The translations under genes and the position numbers were made by a program. The notes beneath the pieces were generated by a model. The model saw only the letters and a list, made by a program, of their open reading frames with translations. It was not told the DNA's origin and did no database searches. From Verrucomicrobiota bacterium (lineage in GTDB: Bacteria; Verrucomicrobiota; Verrucomicrobiia; Methylacidiphilales; Verrucolacustridaceae): 12,860 bases of DNA. How positions within the stretch are numbered: position 1 is the first letter of the stretch; each line of letters starts with the position of its first letter. Location: NCBI GenBank assembly GCA_010031845.1, contig RGYX01000008.1, positions 1 to 12,860 of the forward strand, in the 5' to 3' direction. Shown in pieces: positions 6,780 through 12,860 of the stretch.

Positions 6780-8061
6780 GACGGAAAGTCTGCTCCCGTC
6801 CCGCCCCGACTGAGATGATGCCCAAGGGCGCGCCCACCAACTCGGCGATCGCGGACAGATAGATCCGCGCCTTTTTCGGCAAATCCTTCCAATGACGGGC
6901 TTCGGTCGTGGGTTCGCACCACCCTTCAAACATCCGGTAAACCGGGCGGCACTTGGCCCAGTCGGAAGATTCCACCGGGGGTTCCCGGAGGATTTTATTC
7001 CGCAACCGGTACCCCACGCAGACGGGAATTTTTTCCAAACCGTCCAAACCATCCAGGTTGGTCATGGCCATTTCGGTCACGCCATTGAGTTGCACCGCCC
7101 GGCGAACCAGGACGGCGTCGAACCACCCACAACGCCGCGCCCGGCCGGTCGTGGATCCAAATTCCCTCCCCATGCCATGCAGAAGGTGCCCCAAACTTCC
7201 GTCCTCCGTCACAAAAGGACCTCCGCCCACCCGGGTGGTATAAGCCTTTAACACTCCCACGACCCTGCGAATCGCGGTGGGAGGGACCCCTGTTCCCGTG
7301 CAGGCTCCGCCCGCCGTGCAGTGAGAACTCGTCACAAAAGGATAGGTGCCATGATCCACATCCAGAAAGGTCCCCTGGGCCCCTTCAATCAAAATCCTTT
7401 TTCCGGTAGCCACGGCCCGGTGGGCCATCGAAACACCATCCGCAAGATAAGGCCGCAGGAAACGGGCCGCCCGGTTCATCTCCTGGATGGTCTCCACGGA
7501 GGAAATCTTTGCCCAACCTTGCACCGGAGCCGCCCGGTTATGAGCCTCGACCCGATCCCGGATTCTTTTGGCCAATTCACGGGAGGGCAAAGCGAGTTCA
7601 CCTGCCCGCAGTCCGATGCGGGCGGCCTTGTCGGAATAAGCCGGACCGATTCCCCTTCCGGTGGTTCCAATCTTGCTGCTGCCCCTTTTCTTTTCCGATC
7701 CCTGATCGATGGCCCGATGAATCGGGAGCACCAGGTGCGCTTGGGCCGCCAAAAAGAGGCGACTCCGGGTACGGATCCCCCGCCGGGTCAGGCCCTCAAT
7801 CTCTTGGATAAGCCCGGCCGGATCCACCACGGCGCCACCGGCGATGAGGCAGGAGACCTTGGACCGCAAAATCCCGGAGGGGACCAAATGTAAAACGTAT
7901 TTTTCTTTTCCGATCTCCACCGTGTGACCGGCGTTGTTGCCACCTTGGGCCCGCAGCACCCAGTCCGCCTCGGAAGCCATGACATCCAGGATCTTTCCTT
8001 TTCCCTCATCTCCCCACTGAAGACCGAGAACAACTGTGACGCGCGAGTTCAAATGAACCAC
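6772..8061 (-). CDS. purA: PurA, adenylosuccinate synthetase
   Basis: PurA joins IMP and aspartate with GTP to form adenylosuccinate, the first step from IMP to AMP. From the GTG at 8061 the product is 429 residues (E. coli has 432). The GTP/IMP loop is LQWGDEGKGK (14-23, with Asp18). GGNNAGHTV (40-48) carries the catalytic His46, and IGTTGRGIGPAYSDK (131-145), IEGAQGTFLDVDHGTYPFVT (225-244) and STTGRARRCGW (303-313) follow. A canonical SSNTTAGG is replaced by SSHCTAGG. The frame extends to a GTG at 8112, but that would overlap lptD. GTG 8061 lies about 13 bases after the lptD stop, and TTG 8052 is a possible alternative. None has a good Shine-Dalgarno. Its place between lptD and uppS is unusual for a purine gene. 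Confidence 0.95.
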   Translation of the reverse strand: MVHLNSRVTVVLGLQWGDEGKGKILDVMASEADWVLRAQGGNNAGHTVEIGKEKYVLHLVPSGILRSKVSCLIAGGAVVDPAGLIQEIEGLTRRGIRTRSRLFLAAQAHLVLPIHRAIDQGSEKKRGSSKIGTTGRGIGPAYSDKAARIGLRAGELALPSRELAKRIRDRVEAHNRAAPVQGWAKISSVETIQEMNRAARFLRPYLADGVSMAHRAVATGKRILIEGAQGTFLDVDHGTYPFVTSSHCTAGGACTGTGVPPTAIRRVVGVLKAYTTRVGGGPFVTEDGSLGHLLHGMGREFGSTTGRARRCGWFDAVLVRRAVQLNGVTEMAMTNLDGLDGLEKIPVCVGYRLRNKILREPPVESSDWAKCRPVYRMFEGWCEPTTEARHWKDLPKKARIYLSAIAELVGAPLGIISVGAGREQTFRHG

Positions 8062-8074
8062 GGATACCGGAGGC

Positions 8075-10537
8075 CTAGTTCCCCCCGCCGAGGGTGGGAG
8101 AGGGACCGCCACTTATACCGGAACTGGTGGGATTCTGGTTGAAGCCCAGGGGCAATTCCGGAAACGCCTTCAGGGTCATGGTTGCCAAAAGCACCGTCTC
8201 CGACGGGGCCCCTTGGTTGTTACGCTGCCCAAACTGGGCGCCCAGGATCCAAGCGCCAATGTCACGGTAAATTCCCGCATTCACTCCCTGCACCAGACTC
8301 GGATTCATGGAATAGGTGACTCCCGCATTGAAGAACCAGCTTTCGTTAAGCCGGTAATTGGCGCTTCCGTTGAAGAGTTGGCTCTGGTTGTCTGTCAGCA
8401 CTTGGTTGCTGAGCGCATCGGTGTAATTGAACTGCTCCAGATAGGAATATCCAAACTGTAGTTCCAACGCAGGGATGACCTGCCAGCGATTCCCGAAATT
8501 GATGGAGTTAAAACCGTTTCCGCTCACCGAGGTGGTGGCCCCCAAAGTCGTGGTCCACCAGGGAACCGGCATGATAAGCTCGGGAAAGTCGGAAGGGACG
8601 GTTTCCGAAATCTGGGCGCTGGGGGTGTTCAAGCCGGGAAGATCAGGACGGATGGGCTGGTAATCCCCGTAAATTTTCCAGTTGGCCAATTCATATGGCT
8701 GACCATCGCGCTGGGTCATTAATCGGTTCATGAATCCCGGCCTCACCACCAGCAGCTGGTCGATGGAATCGATCGAATTGTACAGGGAGGAATTCAGAGG
8801 TTGGGACTCCGTGGAGTTCACCCGGTTGTCGTAGCCCGCAAACTGGGTCGGTCGCACATTGGGCCGGGGGATGTAGGCGAACTGGACAAAGGGCTCGAAC
8901 ACGTGCCTCAAACCATCCACCCCCATCGCCTTCTCCTTGATGTCGTTCCAGGTGGCATAGGTTTTGTAGGACAGGTCCGCCCCCAGGTTGATCACATAAC
9001 GGAAGAGGGAGGTGTCAGAAAGGGAGCCGGGGGAAACTTGGACGGTTTGCGTGGAGTTTTGCTGATTGTTCAGCAGCCCCGCGGAAGTGGGAGCCAAATT
9101 ATCCCGGGTATAAACCGTCCCTCGGATGCCGGCCTTTGGGGTGAAATTCAGCCAACCGAAATACTGGCGGGGATAAAGAAACTGGTGGTAACTGTCGTAG
9201 CGAATGGCGGTGTAGCCGGCGTTGTTGGTGGAGACCTGATTCCATTGCGTTCCCAGATAACTGACGCTCGACTCCCCCTCATAGGCCAGCCCGGGATTGG
9301 CGTCGGGATCCTTGAGCAGCTCCTGGGGGTCGTAAGTTCCGGGAATGCTCTGACGCTTGAATTCGATTTTGGCCGAGGGTTTTTGTTGCTGCGTCTGGAA
9401 GAGGTTGTTGATCTGGGTGCGGGCGTTGGCGGTCACCGTGAAGTTGGGATCCTGATACATCGCGTCCAAATAGGTGTTGGGCTGCTGATCCCGGATGTAA
9501 TCACTGGCAAAAAAGTCCTGGGTCACATACGCGTCGCTCAGAACATTGATCCGGGATCGGGAGGATAGCGAGGGCGCGTCGAAAGCCGGGGCCCGATCCG
9601 CGTCCACCTTGTTCCCGCCTTTCATGATGGTGGTGTTATGACTGTACGGAAACCAGTAGCGCCCCCGGGGAGGCGCGGCGACTGCGGGACGCTCGGTATC
9701 CCCCTCATAAATCTGATATCCCCGGTCGTTGATGTACCATCCGCGCAGTTTCACCTCGGTCAGGGGATGTTCCGGATTGTTTTTGTTGGGCGTGACATAG
9801 GAGGCCTGCGCCCCACCCGCCCATCCACGACGGCTGTAATAATCCAAATCGATTTCCCCCTTCAACTTGTCGGTGATGGCAAACCGGTAAGCACCCAAAG
9901 CATAGATGCCCAGCCGGGTGACGGATCCGGGCGAAATACTCACGCTGCCATCGACGTCCCGCTGATACTGAACCAGGTAGGGAAAATAGAAAAATGGAAC
10001 ATCCCCAAAATAACCGACGGAGTTTTCGATGATCGTCTTGTCGTCGGGATACAGGCTGACGGAGGAGGCCTTCACTTTCCATCCCGGCGTTTCCCGGTTG
10101 TCGGTCGAGTACGTGCCATTCCCGATATCGTAGTGCCCCAGCTCCGGGGTATTCATGGATTCCCCCTCCACCATGATCTTGCCGTCGAGGAACCGGAAGT
10201 GCTCCGAGAGAATCTTTTTGGTCCGGAAGTTGTAGGTCAAAAGATCCCCGCGATAGATCTGGTCCATCATGTAAAGACGCACGTTTCCCTTCGCCGTGGC
10301 CTCTTTGGTGCTGGGGTTAAAGTGAACTTGATCCGCCATCAGGACATCCCCCCCAAAAGTGACCACCACATTATCCTCGGCATAATAGATCCCCCCCTCA
10401 TAACGGTTGGCGCCGTCAGAGTTGATCTGCAAGGGGGGTTCAACCGACTCGGGTGACTCTTTGGTTTGGGCAGAAAGCACCCCCCCCAAGGCCAGTAGGA
10501 CACAGAAAAACCCTCTCCATGAAGCGTTTATTTTCAT
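8075..10537 (-). CDS. lptD: LptD (OstA/Imp), LPS-assembly outer-membrane protein
   Basis: LptD forms the outer-membrane barrel that places LPS on the cell surface, normally with the lipoprotein LptE. The 820-residue product starts with a signal peptide (residues 1-23, hydrophobic core and SAQ before cleavage). An OstA/LptA-like beta-jellyroll follows at about 35-170, with YAEDNVVVTFGGDVLMADQV and TAKGNVRLY. The family motif GDVPFFYFPYL is at 178-188, and then comes a long aromatic-rich barrel to about residue 799. The only cysteine is in the signal peptide, so the disulfide switch of E. coli LptD cannot form. The probable last strand (LLATMTLKAFPELPLGF) is followed by a Gly/Ser/Pro-rich tail of about 21 residues. 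The ATG at 10537 has no Shine-Dalgarno. This is probably the first gene of the long operon. Confidence 0.93.
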   Translation of the reverse strand: MKINASWRGFFCVLLALGGVLSAQTKESPESVEPPLQINSDGANRYEGGIYYAEDNVVVTFGGDVLMADQVHFNPSTKEATAKGNVRLYMMDQIYRGDLLTYNFRTKKILSEHFRFLDGKIMVEGESMNTPELGHYDIGNGTYSTDNRETPGWKVKASSVSLYPDDKTIIENSVGYFGDVPFFYFPYLVQYQRDVDGSVSISPGSVTRLGIYALGAYRFAITDKLKGEIDLDYYSRRGWAGGAQASYVTPNKNNPEHPLTEVKLRGWYINDRGYQIYEGDTERPAVAAPPRGRYWFPYSHNTTIMKGGNKVDADRAPAFDAPSLSSRSRINVLSDAYVTQDFFASDYIRDQQPNTYLDAMYQDPNFTVTANARTQINNLFQTQQQKPSAKIEFKRQSIPGTYDPQELLKDPDANPGLAYEGESSVSYLGTQWNQVSTNNAGYTAIRYDSYHQFLYPRQYFGWLNFTPKAGIRGTVYTRDNLAPTSAGLLNNQQNSTQTVQVSPGSLSDTSLFRYVINLGADLSYKTYATWNDIKEKAMGVDGLRHVFEPFVQFAYIPRPNVRPTQFAGYDNRVNSTESQPLNSSLYNSIDSIDQLLVVRPGFMNRLMTQRDGQPYELANWKIYGDYQPIRPDLPGLNTPSAQISETVPSDFPELIMPVPWWTTTLGATTSVSGNGFNSINFGNRWQVIPALELQFGYSYLEQFNYTDALSNQVLTDNQSQLFNGSANYRLNESWFFNAGVTYSMNPSLVQGVNAGIYRDIGAWILGAQFGQRNNQGAPSETVLLATMTLKAFPELPLGFNQNPTSSGISGGPSPTLGGGN

Positions 10538-10639
10538 GAGATTACGTAAAAAGTGCTAGCGTCCGTATCCTATTTGCCCAGCAAAAATCGCTCGGCCAAA
10601 CTATCCTGCAATTTATGAGCTTATATACTTACCAGACAA
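10538..10639 (-). promoter_or_regulatory. AT-rich spacer upstream of lptD, possible operon promoter
   Basis: These 102 bases separate the nadA stop from the lptD ATG and look visibly richer in A+T than the neighbouring genes. On the minus strand TTGTCT (10639-10634) is followed after 18 bases by TAAATT (10615-10610), a 4/6 plus 4/6 match to a sigma-70 pair. This would leave a leader of about 70 bases. The match is weak, so the region is a better call than the boxes. There is no clear nadA terminator. Confidence 0.3.
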
Positions 10640-11563
10640 CTAGTTACGACTCCACTCCAGCATCCTTGCAATCGGGGTTTTAGCCCGGTCGATAATTTCC
10701 GCACTAAGATCGACCTCCGGACTCAGGTTTTCCAAGGCCAAGACCGCTTTCTCCAAGGTGTTCATCTTCATGTATCGGCACTCCGAACAGGCACAATGAT
10801 CCGTCGGACCCGCGATAAAAACCTTGTCCGGCATCTCCCTTCGTAGCCGGTGCAACATCCCTTCCTCCGTGACCACGATAAACTCCTTGGCGGGCGAACT
10901 TCGGCAATATCCCACCATCTTCTCGGTGGAACAGACCTCATCGGCCAAAGCCCGCACCGCGCGGGTGCACTCCGGATGGGCCACGACCGGAGCCTCAGGA
11001 TGCTCCTTCCGGATTCGGTCGATCGAAGCCGCCGTAAATTCCATGTGAACGTAGCAATCCCCGTCCCAAAGCCTCATCTTCCTTCCTGTTTTCTGCATCA
11101 CCCAATCCCCCAGGTTGCGGTCCGGGAGAAAAAGAATTTCCCGATCCGCCGGCACCCTCTGCACGATTCTCTCGGCGTTTCCGGAAGTGCAGATCACATC
11201 GCTCAGCGCTTTCACCGCCGCCGTGCAGTTGACATAGGAAACCACATAGAGCCCGGGGTTCTTTTCTAAATAGGCCCGCAACTTGTCTGCCGGACAGGAG
11301 TCAGCCAGCGAACAGCCGGCATGCAGATCCGGCATGAGCACTTTTTTTTCGGGATTCACGATTTTGGCCGTCTCCGCCATGAAATGAACTCCACAAAACA
11401 GAATCACCTCCCCCTGGGCTTTTTGGGCCGCGTAACTTAACCCCAGAGAGTCCCCCACATAGTCCGCCACCTCCTGAATCTCGCGACGCTGGTAATTATG
11501 AGCCAAGACCACGGCCTTTTTCTCTCCCTTCAACCGAAGAAACTTTTTCTGCAAAGAGTCCAT
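10640..11563 (-). CDS. nadA: NadA, quinolinate synthase A
   Basis: NadA condenses iminoaspartate and dihydroxyacetone phosphate to quinolinate, the [4Fe-4S]-dependent step of de novo NAD synthesis. From the ATG at 11563 the product is 307 residues, similar to the compact Thermotoga type (about 300). It begins MDSLQKKFLRLKGEKKAVVL, then AHNYQRREIQEVAD. Visible motifs include VGDSLGLS, FCGVHFMAETAKI, CTSGNAERIV, LPDRNLG and VVAHPECTRAVRALAD. Likely cluster cysteines are Cys84 (HAGCSLAD), Cys170 (DGDCYVH) and Cys262 (SECRYMKMNTLE), with extra Cys257 and Cys259 next to the last. The frame is open to a start at 11662, which would overlap the divergent peptidase gene and adds residues unlike the family. 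No NadB or NadC gene is in the window. Confidence 0.95.
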   Translation of the reverse strand: MDSLQKKFLRLKGEKKAVVLAHNYQRREIQEVADYVGDSLGLSYAAQKAQGEVILFCGVHFMAETAKIVNPEKKVLMPDLHAGCSLADSCPADKLRAYLEKNPGLYVVSYVNCTAAVKALSDVICTSGNAERIVQRVPADREILFLPDRNLGDWVMQKTGRKMRLWDGDCYVHMEFTAASIDRIRKEHPEAPVVAHPECTRAVRALADEVCSTEKMVGYCRSSPAKEFIVVTEEGMLHRLRREMPDKVFIAGPTDHCACSECRYMKMNTLEKAVLALENLSPEVDLSAEIIDRAKTPIARMLEWSRN

Positions 11564-11653
11564 TCGGGAAGACTGCCCTGAAAGAATCTCCCAGACAAAC
11601 CTTGTCCCGACAACCCTCTCGCCCTCCTCGGCCAACCCCCTTAGCCTTCCCGG
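11564..11653. promoter_or_regulatory. Divergent spacer between nadA and the C39-like peptidase gene
   Basis: This 90-base spacer lies between two divergent starts. The only structure I see is a small hairpin, GACAA-3 bases-TTGTC, at 11593-11605. No convincing -35/-10 pair or Shine-Dalgarno is visible toward either gene, so a promoter is inferred from layout. Confidence 0.3.
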
Positions 11654-12860
11654 ATGACCCACGGTAGGTTGCCGTCCGCATTTGGCCTTCTGGCCTTGGC
11701 CCTTCTGCTCCCCGGATTCCTTTTCGGAGCGGAGGAATCGGAAAAGCCGGATTTTGGACTACCGCTTCTGCCTCCCTCGGGATGGGAAAACACCTCCGCC
11801 AAATCGTGGGCCGAATCCCTCCGCTTGCCGGTGGAATCCGAGACCCCATACCAATCCAGCTACCGGGCCTATGGGGGCTCAAAGACGGATCTCTTGGGAG
11901 CCCATCCCAAATCCATTGCCCTACTCGCGACCGACGATCATCCCGACCAACTCACGGTCATTTTTGCCAACAAAGGAGACTCGGTCGGCGAGGCCCATCC
12001 CCCCCATGCTAAAAACGTTGATTCCGCCACCTTGGAAAAATCAGTGGATAAGCTGGTCAGTCAGGATGCCGACCGGATTCGCAACCAACTCACCGGGTGG
12101 TTCGGCAAACCCCGCCGACAGGGATTCGGGGATTACGGAAAAACCCGCGAATCGGCCGAACGATGGGACGTCTCCGATACCGCCCTTTTGTTGATCGAAC
12201 AAAAGGGGGAATACACCGCGCTGCGTGTTCTCCCGTCCATCACCGCGGATGCCGGGGGACGCTCTTCCCGGATTTCCGACGCCACGCTTCGTGAACGCAT
12301 GAAAGGCAATGTCCTTCGCCGGAACAACGGCGACTTGATCATCGAAAACATCCCGATGATTGATCAGGGCCCCAAGGGTTTTTGCGTTCCGGCAACCTAT
12401 GCCAGGGTCCTGCTCTACTCCGGTGTGCCGGCGGATCTCTACCTATTGGCCCTTTTGGGGAAAACCGGTGTCGGCGGTGGGACCTACGTTTCCTCCATGG
12501 AAAACTCGGTTCGGGCGCTGGCCGCAAGCTACGGACGGACGGTGACCTCGGTTTCCCCTGCCTTGGAACTGCCCAAATTGGAGTCCTACTTTGAGCGGGG
12601 CATTCCCTTGACCTGGGCGCTTTTTGTCGACGATGGCATCAATCGCGACCTCACTCTTCGCCTGAAGGAAAGGGCCTCTACCGATCCCGAGGCTTGGTCC
12701 AAAAGCCTGGAACCAAAAAGAAAATCAGCTCGCAATATTCGAAAAAACCCCATGAACGGCCATGTCTGTCTGCTGATCGGGTGCAACCGCAAGACCGGCG
12801 AGTTGGCCACTTCCGATTCCTGGGGTCCGGAATTCGCCGAACGCTGGATCACGCTCGAGG
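11654..12860 (+). CDS. Predicted secreted C39/papain-like cysteine peptidase (C-terminus runs off right edge)
   Basis: The frame is open from the ATG at 11654 to the window end, giving 402 residues without a stop. An in-frame TAG at 11642-11644 makes this ATG the first start. Residues 1-26 look like a signal peptide (hydrophobic core LLALALLLPGFLF, then GA). Residues 27-225 form a region I do not recognise. From about 230 the sequence resembles C39-like peptidases: IPMIDQGPKGFCVPATYARV puts Gln238 at the oxyanion position and Cys244 as nucleophile. GHVCLLIGC places His370, and ATSDSWGPEFAERWITLE supplies Asp388 plus the typical 'DSWG...W' ending. Family membership and export are inferred; the substrate is unknown. 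No peptide-exporter ATPase lies nearby, so a bacteriocin-leader peptidase role is not supported. It diverges from nadA. Confidence 0.72.
   Translation, partial: MTHGRLPSAFGLLALALLLPGFLFGAEESEKPDFGLPLLPPSGWENTSAKSWAESLRLPVESETPYQSSYRAYGGSKTDLLGAHPKSIALLATDDHPDQLTVIFANKGDSVGEAHPPHAKNVDSATLEKSVDKLVSQDADRIRNQLTGWFGKPRRQGFGDYGKTRESAERWDVSDTALLLIEQKGEYTALRVLPSITADAGGRSSRISDATLRERMKGNVLRRNNGDLIIENIPMIDQGPKGFCVPATYARVLLYSGVPADLYLLALLGKTGVGGGTYVSSMENSVRALAASYGRTVTSVSPALELPKLESYFERGIPLTWALFVDDGINRDLTLRLKERASTDPEAWSKSLEPKRKSARNIRKNPMNGHVCLLIGCNRKTGELATSDSWGPEFAERWITLE

Noticed and set aside
6780..7052. Longer N-terminus for UppS
   Set aside because: The extra 91 residues lie wholly within purA in another frame and have no similarity to cis-prenyltransferases.
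8801..10456. Long plus-strand open frames opposite lptD (8801-9568 and 9638-10456)
   Set aside because: Antisense to a recognisable LptD and without domain-like motifs or start signals.
10570..10600. Imperfect hairpin in the lptD-nadA spacer (TTTG...CAAA with an AGC/GCT inner stem)
   Set aside because: Interrupted by mismatches and a bulge and without a following U-tract, so not supportable as a terminator.
11564..11653. NAD-sensing riboswitch or repressor site ahead of nadA
   Set aside because: Biologically plausible, but I could not identify a conserved riboswitch core or a clear operator palindrome in the 90 bases.
11564..11662. Longer N-terminus for NadA
   Set aside because: It would overlap the divergent peptidase start. 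The 307-residue form matches the compact NadA type from its first residues.
1..12860. CRISPR array, insertion sequence, prophage, tRNA or rRNA
   Set aside because: No regularly spaced repeats, transposase or integrase motifs, or RNA-gene signatures seen; nearly all bases belong to housekeeping genes.

Overview
The window is a compact, gene-dense stretch of a Gram-negative chromosome with no gap between genes longer than about 120 bases. LPS genes (lpxC, lptD), a large insert-type IspG, a CdsA signature of PGIGG/LDLVD type and moderately high GC suggest a member of the PVC group, most likely Verrucomicrobiota. The phylum is an inference from family features, not from a marker gene.

Left edge (1-870): the first 45 codons of lpxC run leftward off the window. 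A short recO diverges from it. recO and the main operon then converge on a roughly 117-base spacer that holds two stem-loops, neither of them a textbook terminator.

Centre (872-10537, all minus strand): a tightly packed cell-envelope and isoprenoid cluster, in transcription order lptD, purA, uppS, cdsA, dxr, rseP, ispG. The last three junctions are 4-base ATGA stop/start overlaps. purA/uppS overlap by 8 bases, uppS/cdsA are 1 base apart, and lptD/purA are about 13 bases apart. Dxr and IspG make the isoprenoid precursors that UppS turns into undecaprenyl diphosphate, the lipid carrier for peptidoglycan and O-antigen. CdsA makes CDP-diacylglycerol for phospholipids, LptD inserts LPS into the outer membrane, and RseP is the intramembrane protease usually tied to envelope stress. 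purA (AMP synthesis) is the metabolic outsider.

Right part (10538-12860): an AT-richer spacer of about 100 bases separates lptD from nadA (quinolinate synthase, minus strand). Diverging from nadA, a plus-strand gene runs off the right edge. It encodes a predicted secreted protein with a C39/papain-like cysteine peptidase domain and is the least conventional gene here.

Most of the window is housekeeping. I found no CRISPR array, mobile element, tRNA or rRNA, and no convincing new multi-gene system. The best leads are the secreted C39-like peptidase, the truncated RecO, the cysteine-free LptD with a C-terminal tail, and the coupled operon with purA inside it.
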